From: Nepenthes gracilis | Taxonomy: Eukaryota > Streptophyta > Magnoliopsida > Caryophyllales > Nepenthaceae | Direction of reading: 5' to 3' | Assembly (NCBI GenBank): GCA_033239525.1 | Contig: BSYO01000010.1 | Location: forward strand, 9,575,379-9,639,378 | DNA length: 64,000 nt | Shown: piece after piece, positions 48,681-59,615 of the stretch | Numbering within the stretch: position 1 is the stretch's first letter | How the letters are laid out: every line of letters starts with the position of its first letter | The notes under the pieces: model-generated | What the model was told of the DNA's origin: nothing | Databases searched by the model: none | Seen by the model: the letters and a program-made list of their open reading frames with translations, nothing else | Program-made: the position numbers and the translations under genes

Positions 48681-51017
48681 GCAAGTGTACCTCGGATGCC
48701 ATTTTTAAGTTCATTGCAAATGTAATCTGCTCTGTTTCTAAATTCACGCTCTATTGTAAGTTACTTCGGACGCAGTTTTAAGTTCATGCTTTAAGTATAT
48801 TGCAAGTGTACTCTACTTTTCTTTTAAGCTCATGTTTTGAGAATGTTGAAGTGTACTTTGTTTTTAAGTTTCTGCTTTCTGCATTGAATATCCACCGTCT
48901 GCAATGTAAAACGAGTTCCGTCCTTTTTGATGAAAAAGTGCTCCAAAGAACTCTGGCCTTAAACGAACTCCCGCCTTAATATGAAAATGAGCTCCGGCTT
49001 TATAAAGAACTGTGGCCTTAAAGTAAAATGAACTCCGTCCCTTTTAATGAAAATGCACTCCGTCCTGATAGTAAAAAGAACTCTGTCCCTTTTAATGAAA
49101 ATGTACTCCGTCCTGATAGTAAAATGAACTCCGTCCCTTTTAATGAAAATGCACTCCATCCTGATAGTAAAATGAACTCCGTCCCTTTTAATGAAAATGC
49201 ACTCCGTCCTGATAGTAAAATGAACTCCGTCCAAAAAGAACTCCCGTCCATTTTAATGAACTCCAGCCTCTTTTAAAATGAACTCCGGCCCTAATGTGAA
49301 ATGAACTCCGGCTTTTAATAAACTCCGTCCTTTGAGTAAAAAGCACTCCGTCTTGTTAATGAAAAGCAGTCCGTCCTTTGTGTAAAAAGAACTCCATCCT
49401 GTTAATGAAAAGCACTTCGTCCTTTGTGTAAAAAGAACTCCGTCCTGTTAATGAAAAGCACTCTGTCCTTTGTGTAAAAAGAACTCCGTCTAGTTAGTAA
49501 AAAGCACTCCATCTAGTGGTGAAAAGCACTCCGTCCCTTGAGGAAAATGAAACTCCGGCTTTTAAAAGTACTCCAAGTGAAAAGCACTCCGTCTGAAAAG
49601 CACCCGCCCAAAAAGGCAGTCCGTCCAAAAAGCACACCGTCCAAAAGAGAGCTCCGTCCTTTTGAAAGAGCTCCGTCCAAAAGAGAGCTCCGTCCTTTTG
49701 AAAGAGCTCTGTCCTTTTGAAAGAGCACCGTCCAAAAGAGAGCTCCGTCCCTTAAGAAAAGTACTCCGTCCAAAAGAGCTCCGTCGCTTAAGAAAAGTAA
49801 TCCGTCTAAAAAGTACTCCGTCCTTTGAAAAGTACTCCGTCCTTTGAAAAGTACTCCGTCCCTCTGAAAGTAAAACACTCCGTCCCGAGAAGCAGTCCGT
49901 CCAGTAGTAAAAAGCACTCCGTCTAGTAGTGAAAAGCACTCCGTCCCCTTGAGTAAAAAGGCACTCTGTCCAAAAGGAATTTCATCCAAAAAGCACTCCG
50001 TCCAAAAAAAATCCGGCTTGTAATGTAAAACGAACTCCGGCCGTAATGAAGAAAAAGAGCTCCGGCTTGTATAAGAAGAAGAACTCCGTCCTTTTGTTGG
50101 AAAAAGAACTCCGACCTTAATATAAGAAAATGAGCACTCCGGCTTTTGAGCACTCCGGCCTTTGAGCACTCCAGCACTCCGGCTTTTTGAGGAAATGCCC
50201 TTCGGTTTTGGATTGAAGATGAACTCCTGTTTTGTATTGAAAAAGAGAACTCCGGTTTTTAATATGCTCCGACTTTTGAGGAAAAACACTCTGTCCCGAA
50301 AATGAATTCCAACTCCGAACTGAAAATGAACTCTGGGTTTATTGAAAATGGCTTTTAAGAAGGAAGTATTTCTGCTTATGTTATTTTGGGACCCAAGACT
50401 GACTACAGTCCAGGTAAGTTCTAGGGTGAGGCCTTAGAACTTACGGTGGTAATCGAGAATAGTTCTGTCCATGGAGCGATTCATGGTCCGCCCTGCCCTC
50501 AAGGGCGTTAAGCCAGGAGGAACATAGGCCGACCTTCGGGTAGCATACAGTACAGATATCCCTCGGGATGGGATATACATGACATGATCTGACATGATAG
50601 GCCTTGGATTGTGGGGACTAAACACAATCTATCCTCGATTATTCACCCCCTCGGCTAGTAGAGGATACTGGCAGGGTCTATATCGTTCTGTTCTTATACC
50701 GTTCTGTTCTGATTCGATTCTATACCGTGTTCTATACCGTTATTATTGTACTGATTTCTATTCCGCACCGATGACTGAATTATTTTGAATAGAAGAGAAG
50801 TTTCTGATGCTTTTTTTTGGATTATAATGGTTACTGATGATCGATTTCTAAGTACTGATTCCTGATTCCGAAGTATAATATGTCAAGCATGTTTACATTC
50901 TGATTTTCCATTCTGTTTCTGGCACGTTACATGACCGTCTGCATCATCATTTTACAGTTGATATGCATGTACCTTGCTGGGCCTCGGCTTACTGTTTTAT
51001 ATTTTCCCCCTACAGAT
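48681..51017 (+). other. Predicted GC-AG intron inside LTR E, containing the array
   Basis: Donor CAG|GCAAGTGTACCTCGG is nearly identical to LTR B (AAG|GCAAGTGTACCTCGG). The acceptor has a long T/C tract, a CTTAC branch-like motif (50988-50992) 26 bases upstream, and CAG|ATG. The ACTCCGTCC array lies wholly inside. Inference only. Confidence 0.4.
48896..50345. repeat. ACTCCGTCC degenerate array in LTR E
   Basis: Units such as AAAAAGAACTCCGTCC and AAAAGCACTCCGTCC repeat over 1.4 kb; between 49020 and 49230 a 60-bp higher-order unit recurs about four times. It is the reverse complement of the array in LTR C, as expected from the opposite insertion orientation. Basic and Ser-rich open frames here are not genes. 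Confidence 0.9.
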
Positions 51018-51355
51018 GAAGCTTTAGAGCTTGTACCTGACGAGTTGGAGTGATTAGAGCTTGTCTAAAGGATTATTAAAGACTTCAGAAGCTTATTTTG
51101 GAGAAATATTATTGTAATGACTTGTTGGACTTCTATGGTTAAACATTTTTGGCTATGTACTCGAAAATGAATATTTTGGAATGAATATGAATGCTTCCGC
51201 AAGTGTTAAAATAACTTCCGCTATACTTATGGTTAAAAGTATATGGATCCTAGATGGCATCTGTGATCCTGTGTTGCACCCAATTGGTTTAGTTGGGTTT
51301 TCGATTGTGTTATGAATGACAAAATAAAAAAAAAAATCCGTTCCGTCGCAGTGCC

Positions 51356-51611
51356 AAGCTAAAAGGGAGAAGTGACATAAAAGGCGGATAGGGGGTGAAG
51401 ATCTATTGACGAAGGCCAAGGGGGGTGGAAGAAGAAGGGGGAGAAGATGACAATAAAGGATCAATTGAATAGGGGGAGGTATGAAAGCAGAGACAGTAGA
51501 AGGAGAGGAACTCACCACTGAAGGAACTACGATAGGACCAAGGGACAGAGAAGAAGGCCGATCTCTAGCAGACGGCGCTGCTAGAAGGCCGGCCATGGCC
51601 GACGGTTGCAC
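51356..51611 (-). pseudogene. LINE ORF1, N-terminal part
   Basis: Start MQPSAMAGLLAAPSARD, with a second possible start five codons in (ATG at 51594-51596). A Pro/Ser-rich stretch follows, as usual upstream of DUF4283 in plant LINEs. The reading is cut at solo LTR E. The leader 51612-51683 is short and begins at the TSD, so this LINE has its 5' end. Confidence 0.7.
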
Positions 51612-51697
51612 CGATCAGAAACCCTAACGAGCCAAAGAAATTTGAAATTTGAATCCTAGAGAGAAGGCAGAGCTTCTCTCACTTCAAAATCAAAATC

Positions 51698-54600
51698 CCT
51701 CCAACCTCGGCACAACTTGAGGAACAATGTAGCTAAAACAAATTGCAGCAAGAAGGCGGCCAAAAATTCAGCATAAAGGGCGCGACATTAGAAAAATTTA
51801 GGCATGGTATCAACATGAGAAACCTAGCATCAACTACAACATTTAATTGAGAACTTTTTCTACGAAGTATCACATTAGTGGCAAGGCACCAACATTTAAC
51901 AAAATGTGGGGACTTAAGAAGCAGCTTATAGCTGCTTATTTTCACCAAACTTCAACAAGTAGCTGAAGCAAGCCCACGACAGCAGCCACCAACACCCAAA
52001 ATTTGGGACTTTTCCCAACCAAGGCACAACAGGTTAGCAAGTCACCAACACTTAGCAAATTTAGAGGAAATAAGGAAGTAGCTTATGGATGCATACATCA
52101 ACAATTTGGGCAGCAGCAGCCATGCAGATTAAGGAAGGAATCGGGCAGCAATAAATCAGCAAGAGAAGGGGGGTACCATAAAATTCAGTAGAGGATATTG
52201 GAGGGCATGGGCAGCTGTGTTAATGGAAGATAAATTAGTAACCAGCTTGACAGCCTCCTCAACAACATCACAGCTCATTCTCTTAGCCAAATAAGCAAAA
52301 GGAAAACAGAACGAAGCAACTGGAACTGCTAAGATGGGAGCCAGCTGCAAGTTGCTGAAGAGGTAGCAGCTGCCGCCAATTTTGACCCCTGTACAGCCAA
52401 AATGCATGGGGAAAAAAGGGTAATACAGGCAGCACAACATCAGCTAAATTCAACCAATAGATGGGAAGCACATTTAGAGGCCAAAACGGGTGATGATTCA
52501 GCAATGATTAAGCCACCCGACTAGTGATGTAGAAGGGAAGATTATGAGGTGTTAATGAGGCTAATGACTCAACATCTCAACTCTAATCTTTATAAGAAAG
52601 TGTGAGGAAGTGAGGAGACGAAAAAAGAAAGAAAAATGCAAGAGGTAAGGAGAGAAAACAGAAGACAAATAGAGGGAACCGAGAGGAGGTGAAGAAACGG
52701 AACTAGGAATTAGTAGGAGCAAAGAGTGCAGTTGAATATTTTGGCAAGAGTACTTGATTCTTTTTCTTCCTTGGTGCTAATTATTGATCATTCTTTATAG
52801 TATTATCGTTCTAATACTTTCTTTGTATTATATTCTTGCTTATATCATCATCTTGACATAAGTTATACTTGGCTAAATTCTTGATGGCAGATTATAGAAG
52901 CAGAACAGTCTCTATAATTTGGCTTAATCGGTGACCAAATGGCCTCCACATTTTCCCAAATGTTGTGTACAACAAGCTCAATATATTACCTATGTCGTGA
53001 CCAAATGGCTCATGGAAATGAGTTGAACCGGTCACTAAACAAGTTCTCATATCAATAACAGATCCAGTTTCAATAGTTATGTTGATATCTGAATTTGCAG
53101 CCTAATAACCAGACTCCAAACGGGCTGAACTAGTAGCCACAGTGACTTAAGTGTCTTATGGTGATGTCGGAGCATCACCCTGAAAAATTTGACCCTTAAC
53201 CGACCATGAATTGGTCACTAAAATGGAAACGAAAATCAGATGCATTAGGGGGTGCTGATGAAGAATCTTTGTTTATAAATTATGACCTCAACTAGCTAAG
53301 AAATTAACTTAAACCGGTCAGGAACTAAACATAATTTAAACATGAGTCTCTTAACTATAATAGGACTCCTTGGACCAGCCAAGAACTGGTCTAGAAGTGG
53401 CCATAAAATCGGTAATAGTAGAACTGGTCTCTGGGCATCCTTGCTGATGCTGAATTGGCAAGTAAGGGAAAAGGGGCCAAACTAGACCGAATTCGGCTGA
53501 ACCGGTAGCCAGCCCTGCCAAGGCATAATCTAATGAGACTAAACTATTTACCAGTAAATCGGCCACTTCAAACTCCTTGAGGTGAGTACCGAACCAGCCT
53601 CCTAAACTGGACCAAACCAGATTCAGTATCCTTAATGTTGAATCTTACAGCTTGAAGAAATAAACCAAACTGGCCTAAAACTAGTTGAATCAGCACCTAA
53701 CATTGCCAAATTAACAATAACTAAGGTTAAATTGTCGACCTATTAAATTGGGGCAAAAATACATCTTAAATAATGCTATACTAGGCCCTAGAAGCTGCAA
53801 ACTATCTTTCCAGCACGTGCTGAAATTAAGGCCACTGAACTGATTCAATTCATACTTTCAAACCAAATGAACGGGCATCCAAAATTTATTAGAATAATAT
53901 TAGATAATAATAAAATATTAATGATAAAAATTAAGACTCGAACTGGTCCTTAAACAGGGCCTCGAACCAGCTGGATGAACTGGCTAGTATGCTAAAATTC
54001 ATCTCATATATATAGAGAGCCGGTTCATCAAGCTAGTTTATAAGTTAAAAAAATTAAATTTGACCGACCCACGGACTAACCATTAACTCGGTCCTGAACA
54101 AGAAACCGAGTCCTTAGAAAATTGTACTAAAAATTGACTAAATAAATTAATCGAGTTAGCCTCAGAGTCAAATACCGAGACGACGACCAAATTAGTCGAA
54201 TATAACATATGTTAAATCTAAATTTTTAACACATGTAAAAAGATTAAGGATAAAGTTACAAAATCAAAAAAAAGCATCGTTTTCTGTTATAATTTATGAT
54301 TTGTTGATAATTACCACAATTTATAATTGTATGTTCAATATTATGGAAAAATATATAGAAGCATTATAAATTCCATTGACTAAGTGTTTTCTCCCGGAAT
54401 GGAGAGAATTAAAAAAAAAAGAATTATGAATAATGTGAAATCTTTCATATAATGTTTTCAACATGAGATAAGAAACTAGACAAAGGAATCCTTTTCACCA
54501 GGTGATATTCCCTGACATGTCTTAGAATATTATAATAAAAACTCAAGGATTGCCCCCGACCGTGGGGATTCTTTTGGTGACGTTTCTATATTTGGCCCCG

Positions 54601-55223
54601 TATACTAGGTTAAAAGTATATCACTCACCACAGGATGTCGAATTACGTGGGTTTGTGCCTTAGATTGTGTGAAAGTATACACAATTTTTTTTTCGATTGA
54701 CGACTCCGTTAGCTAGTAAAACCTACTATCCCTAATCCCTAAAGACAAATAAAATTAAAAACTCAGAAAATAAAAATTAATAGTTCATACACATTTTATA
54801 TGGTTCATATTCCTCTGATATTTGTATATATCTATTTTAAGTATAACATGCATGTCTTTGTTTATTTGAACCTTATTGAGCATTTAGCTCACTTACTTGC
54901 CATTTTCTAACCCCTCAGATGGTGATCAGGAGTTTATACCAGATAAGTAGGAGTAAAGATTGGAATGTTAGGCTGACCTATTTACTGTATTTTGATGGAA
55001 TGTAGTAAATGTATGAGATCATGTAATGGATTTTGTAGTGGAATGAATATGACTTTATGCTTTCACAAATTGTTATTATGGTTATTAATTATACTTTTAC
55101 AAATGTTATGATGATGAATTTTAGTTCATCGTAAGCATCTTTGAAAAGTCTGACACTATATTTTTATGCATATAGTGTTGGTGTCACTTATGAATATGGT
55201 AATAATATTGATCCTGTGTGTAT

Positions 55224-55268
<45 letters not shown>

Positions 55269-55337
55269 TATTTATACATGTATATTAATTGGCATAAGGA
55301 TTCACAAATATGAGTGGTGAGGAGGCGATCTGTGATA
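51698..55337 (+). mobile_element. gypsy-1 3' LTR, second part
   Basis: Continues the LTR after the LINE. From 51865 it aligns with the 5' LTR at 8850-12289. Differences are frequent (about one base in ten where I compared by eye), many of them CG versus TG/CA. TATA-like TATAAG at 52591, donor-like TTGGCAAGAG at about 52741, acceptor-like CCCCTCAG|ATGG at 54918. Ends near TGTGATA at 55337. A target-site duplication cannot be checked because the 5' LTR lacks its outer end. Confidence 0.85.
55227..55268. repeat. (CA)n(TA)n microsatellite in the gypsy-1 3' LTR
   Basis: About 14 CA units followed by about 7 TA units; the sister LTR has only TA at this place (12190-12223). Confidence 0.9.
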
Positions 55338-56377
55338 GAATGGTCTTACCAAAATAGTGTTCCATGACTGAGGAACCAATTTTAGCATCATGAATTGTAT
55401 TTGCAAATGCTCTACTAGAACCATTTGTCTCTTATCTGAATGTCTGGAATCCGGATACCTAGGATTCAAGCAATTCTTTGACAAATGCCCACATGGCCGC
55501 AATTGAATCAGACTCTATTCTAACGAAAGGAAACTTATTTTGTAAGATTCTCCGATAGAATTTGCAGGTTGACCTCACAAACTGAACCTCAAGGAGGAAG
55601 GCTTTACTTCATCTGACTTTCCTTAAACTTATCCTTTGGAGGATACACAAGTCTACCCTTTGAGTTCTAATTCCAATCCTATGATTTCTTCTAGAAGACT
55701 TCTCCCGGAGCTACTCCTACTCGATCAACAAAACCTGGTCCAACTTCTCGCTATAAGTCCAAAGTCAGAACAGTACCAAATGCTTCCAAATTGAATCTTG
55801 AAGTCCTCAACTACTATCCTGCTTCAATAAATCTTTTAAATTCTTCCAACACTTCCTGAATGTTGCCTCAGGAAGCTAAACTTTGTGCTCTTCGTCCATG
55901 GATTCTTTACCGTTTAAAGATTTACGACGACAATCATCCACCTAATTATTGCGATGAGTGAAAATGGATAACCCTTGAGTCTTTCTCTCAGTCTAATTGT
56001 AGCTTCAAACCTCTACACAATTAGCATCATTGTTTCCAACAAAATCAAACTTGCACTCCTTATATTTTCTCCTGGTAGAGGTTATCCACTGAAACTCCAC
56101 AACTTCTCTTACGAAGAGAAACAAGTTAACTTGACATGACCTTCATCATCTTTATCTGTGGATTCCAATCTTGATGAGTCTTCATTTCCTCACTCGAACA
56201 CAATGATCACTTCTATCATTGTGCATGCCATCCTTGTGTAGGGCCATGCCAATCTTCTCTATATCATTTCAATTTTATCAGGTGTCTCCGAATAGACATT
56301 CAAAGCGATCTCCTCATTTTTGTTGTCCGAAGGTAAGGTACTAGGAGACCAACCATTGACTTGCTTGCAACTACTCG
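55338..56377 (-). other. Unrecognised segment with weak coding character
   Basis: On the minus strand a frame from about 55600 to 55338 reads with few stops through FYRRILQNKFPFVRIES, DSIAAMWAFVKELLES and FANTIHDAKIGSSVMEHYFG. A different frame over part of the same stretch gives CGHLSKNC, which resembles a zinc knuckle but lacks the first Cys spacing. I cannot assign a family. It does not match the family-A interior that would be expected if gypsy-1 had inserted cleanly there. A pseudogene fragment of host or transposon origin is possible. Confidence 0.3.
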
Positions 56378-56458
56378 TGTAATGGCCCAGATTCTAGAAT
56401 ATAGAAAATCGCCGATGTCAAGTTAAAATTACCTAGGAAAACGAGTTAAGGATAGTAA

Positions 56459-56686
56459 TCCGGTCAACAAGTGTTGACCGGAAGGCATGAAGAAGGAGTA
56501 ATCTGGTCAACGAGTGTTGACCGGAAGGCGTGATAAAGGAGTAATCCAGTCAACCTAAAATGTTGATCGAAAAACGTAAATGGAAGGAAGGACGGGAAAG
56601 AGGAAAGTAATCCGGTCAACGCCAGTTAGTTGACCGAAATGTATTTAAATGAGAAACATAAATCCTGTCAAGGTTAGTTGACCGGA
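56459..56686. promoter_or_regulatory. Cluster of inverted W-box pairs in the U3 of LTR F
   Basis: Five successive units pair GGTCAAC-like and GTTGACC-like arms; the first has perfect 9-bp arms, CCGGTCAAC and GTTGACCGG, around a 4-base loop (56460-56481). TTGAC[C/T] is the binding core of plant WRKY factors; I count eight cores in this stretch. They lie 200 to 430 bp upstream of the TATA box. WRKY binding is inference. Confidence 0.5.
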
Positions 56687-56829
56687 AATTAATAAGGAAA
56701 CTCTTTGGAAATGTAGAACCATAAATAACTTGGAAATTAATAAGGAAACTCTTTGAAAATGTAGAACCATAAATAACCTAGAAATTTAATAAAGAAACTC
56801 TTTGGGAATGTAAAGCCATAAATAACATA
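56684..56829. repeat. 48-bp tandem repeat, 3 units, in LTR F
   Basis: Unit starts at 56684, 56732 and 56780, each GGAAATTAATAAGG-like followed by AACTCTTTGG and CATAAATAAC. The third unit is the most diverged. Confidence 0.9.
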
Positions 56830-56887
56830 CTCCGAAACATCCCCCCAGTGTGGCCAAACCCTAACAATGGCTGCCAGATCCAAGGCC

Positions 56888-56895
56888 TATAAATA
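56888..56895 (+). promoter_or_regulatory. TATA box of LTR F
   Basis: TATAAATA just downstream of the 48-bp repeats and about 95 bp before the donor-like site; it corresponds in position to the TATA boxes of LTRs B and E. Confidence 0.55.
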
Positions 56896-57354
56896 AGAAC
56901 TAAAGGGCATGAGAAAGAGGCACGCAATAGAGTTTTCTAGTAAATGGAGACCAAAAGTTCAATGCGAAGTAAAAGAAATCCAGGCAAGACTACTCACCCC
57001 TATTTTAAGTTCATGATTATGCATGTTTACAATGCTAGAATATCTGATATTTTTATGAACTTATATTTCAGTATGTATGATGTTTGTTCTGCTCTTTTGA
57101 TTTAAGGAAGAATCGTTTTTAATCGCATTTTAGAAAAAGAAACCTTGATATTCATGATGTTAGGTTTTATTCTGCTTGAAGTATGATTATTTGTCGATTT
57201 ATATGAACTTTCATAATTGCATGTTTAAAGAAAAGACTTCCAACCCCTTGAGAAAAGACTTTCGGTTTTGTTAAAAGAAAGGTATTCGGTAATTGTCCCA
57301 TGAAAATTGAAATCGGCTTTAAGAACATATGTTTCGAAATCGGAACTTGTCCCA

Positions 57355-57680
57355 TGAAAAAGAACTCCGGCTGTTGAGAAAAAGCACTCCGTCCTTTTTA
57401 AGAAAAAGCACTCCGTCCTTTTTAAGAAAAAGCACTCCGTCCTTTTTAAAAAAGAGCTCCGACCTTTTGAGAAAAGAACTCCGCCTTCTTGAGAAAAGAG
57501 CTCCGGCTTTTTAGAAAAGAACTCCGGCCTTTTGGGAAAAAGAACTCCGCCTTCTTGAGAAAAGAGCTCCGGCTTTTGAGAAAAGAACTCCGGCCTTTTT
57601 AGAAAAAGAACTCCGGCCTTTTTAGAAGAAGAACTCCGCCCTTGCTAGAAAAGCACTCCGGTTTTTAAGAAAAAGATTTC
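57355..57680. repeat. ACTCCGTCC/ACTCCGGCC array in LTR F
   Basis: About a dozen units of 20 to 30 bp, such as GAAAAAGCACTCCGTCC and GAAAAGAACTCCGGCC. Shorter than the arrays in C and E but built from the same core. Confidence 0.85.
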
Positions 57681-58504
57681 CCACTTTGACGAAAAAGGAC
57701 CTCTAACTTTTGATCAAAGAATCTTTGACTTTAAGATGATTAAAAGGCTATACGGACTTCAATTGTTGAAGTTAAAGAACAAAGGCTATAAGAATAAGGA
57801 AAATATATGTAATCCGGACAGTAAGTGGAACTCTACGACTTTCGACTTTCGAACTATGATGGATGGCCATCAAAAGACATGAACTGAGAACCGAGTTTTC
57901 ATTAAACTTGCTGTTAAAGATGGATGAAGGATATTGGAGTGATACTCGAGGACTTGCCTCCTAGGCCACGGGGGAGACTTTTGGTGGCATAAGACTTTTG
58001 GACTACGGCCCCGCATGCCGGGTTAAAGGCATTACCTCCCACCTCGGGGAGCATAATGAGAGGATACGGCTTTAGGTTGTGGGGTAACACACAACCCTTC
58101 CTCGATGTTATCCGCTCCCGTCCGATCCCTAAAGATGATAAGAATTTTGAATGGTTTTTATGAATCTTCTGAAGACAAGATAATAAGAATAAGAACAAGG
58201 AAATTCTGAACTAAAGAAGAAATTATATGGTGATTTTATATGTTAAAGTTATGATATTAATCCTTACTTTGATATGATTATATGTATGTTTATGTTTCCT
58301 GCATGTGAGTATCTTGTTGGGCTTTGTAGCTCACTCTTACCAATTTTCAGATGACGAGAGGCTTATGGAGGACAAAATTGAGTAGAACCATATGAAGTAA
58401 CTAGACGGCATAGCTGGCCGGAGCTGATCAATGAAGAACGTGATTTATTTCTTTTGATGTTTTGAGAAGGACTTGTAGAACAATTACGCTGTATAAGAAT
58501 TTAT

Positions 58505-58604
58505 NNNNNNNNNNNNNNNNNNNNNNNNNNNNNNNNNNNNNNNNNNNNNNNNNNNNNNNNNNNNNNNNNNNNNNNNNNNNNNNNNNNNNNNNNNNNNNNN
58601 NNNN
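58505..58604. other. Assembly gap (100 N)
   Basis: Exactly 100 N in a row, the usual placeholder for a scaffold gap of unknown length. It interrupts LTR F, so the true length of that LTR is unknown. Confidence 0.99.
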
Positions 58605-58925
58605 GGATATTACCATATTTTCGTGATTACTTTATTGATAAATGAAATCCACATTTCTAGTAGCATCTCAGGTCATATCAAGGCATTCATGTCCGACTAA
58701 CCTTAGTGTTGGCCGGCCAAGTATGAAATTAAAACTTGAAGGTTAGCTCATGTAGTTTGGCCTCAAGCAATCCCGTGTATAAAAGAAAGGTTTATTCATA
58801 TGAAAGAAAAGAAATTTTTTTTTATATCCACCTAGTTGTTATCTATTATCTATTTTGATGCAAGGATTTAGGCTTGACGGCGGCTTTATGCTGTGGAATA
58901 AGGCCGGTCCGTCACAAATCGACTA

Positions 58926-59615
58926 TCTTTTTTTTGGTAATTAAGAAAATTGTATTAAATTGTAAAAATTTATAAAAAAAACCAATGTTCAATTTTCAAA
59001 TATTTTGTCAACTTAGAAAGAGAACAAATAGGCTAGCGTATTCCCTGAGCACCATGAAACAAGTTTATAAACAACATAATAAAAGACTGAAAACCCCTCA
59101 AACCTTTAAGCCCTCTCAATCTTCAAGGAGACACCTGCATAAGCATTGCTACTACACCTGACAGTTGAACTCATCGTGTAAAACAATTCAACACCGTAGA
59201 CCAGACCTTCCGAGCAATTCCAACCATCCCGGCAAATCCAATCCATCCTAGCAAAATAGCCCATCCCTCCTGTTCCAGGCCATCTTGCGTGAGCCAGTCA
59301 TCCCAGCCATACAAACCATCCCAGCAAACTCGTCATCCACTTCCGCACCTTCAACTCAACCACTACTCAATTTTCCACAGTCATTCCTCCACGTTCGCAG
59401 TTTTCCATGTCGTTGGCCATTACTGCATTGTCCTTGGGCATATCATCCACTTCGACAGCCTTCACCGACCTCGGCCACTACTGCATTGTCCTTGGTCAAA
59501 TTATCCACTTCAGCACCTCCAACTCGGCCACTACTGAATCGACCACGGTCATTCCTCCACTTCGGCAGTCTTCCATGTCAGCAGCCCATACTACATTGTC
59601 CTCGGAATATCACTA
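58926..59615 (-). mobile_element. LINE 3' end (5'-truncated copy)
   Basis: The left edge is a T-run then GGTAATTAAG, the reverse complement of a LINE A-tail. The next 150 bp match the ends at 43324-43500 and 46310-46460 (shared landmarks: CATGGTGYTCRGGGAAT and a CTAAGTTGACAAAATATTT-like stretch). Further right the sequence has CCACTTC/GCACCTTC-type short repeats around 59330-59600, resembling the repeat-rich 3' region of the first LINE. No ORF. A convincing TSD was not found. Confidence 0.7.

Larger units (their letters stand above)
47844..51350 (+). mobile_element. Solo LTR E, 3.5 kb, inserted in LINE ORF1
   Basis: Perfect 5-bp target-site duplication GTGCC (47839-47843 and 51351-51355). 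It starts TATAACGACCC (TGTAACGACCC with one change) and ends CCGTTCCGTCGCA. The last kilobase is related to LTR C and LTR B. It holds short AGTCCGGC/TTGACCGGATT repeats (47905-48310), a TATA-like site (48533-48539), donor-like CAG|GCAAGTG (48681), the large ACTCCGTCC array, and acceptor-like CCCCCTACAG|ATGA (51008-51021). It is the youngest layer of this nest. Confidence 0.92.
43324..51683 (-). mobile_element. LINE (L1-type) carrying ORF1 only, itself interrupted by two insertions
   Basis: Inserted in the gypsy-1 3' LTR with a 14-bp target-site duplication, TCAAAATCAAAATC (43310-43323 and 51684-51697). On the minus strand it has a 72-bp 5' leader (51612-51683), ORF1 pieces from 51611 to about 44830, then a 1.5-kb 3' region ending in an A-rich tail next to the TSD. 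Two insertions split it: solo LTR E (47844-51350) and a LINE fragment (45681-46460). Without them it is about 4.1 kb. No endonuclease or RT motif is visible between ORF1 and the tail. Confidence 0.85.
56378..58916 (+). mobile_element. Solo LTR F, about 2.5 kb plus a gap
   Basis: Starts TGTAATGGCCCAG and ends GGTCCGTCACA; flanks ACTCG (56373-56377) and AATCG (58917-58921) form a target-site duplication with one mismatch. In order: inverted TTGACC repeats (56459-56686), a 48-bp triplicate, TATA box TATAAATA (56888-56895), donor-like CAG|GCAAGA (56984), an ACTCCGTCC/ACTCCGGCC array (57355-57680), and acceptor-like CAATTTTCAG|ATGA (58341-58354) preceded by CTCACTCTTAC. A 100-N gap lies near its 3' end. 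Confidence 0.85.

Noticed and set aside
55440..55500. A Gag-type zinc knuckle on the minus strand (CGHLSKNC)
   Set aside because: The first Cys and its spacing are missing and a different frame gives a longer, more continuous reading. Too weak to call Gag.
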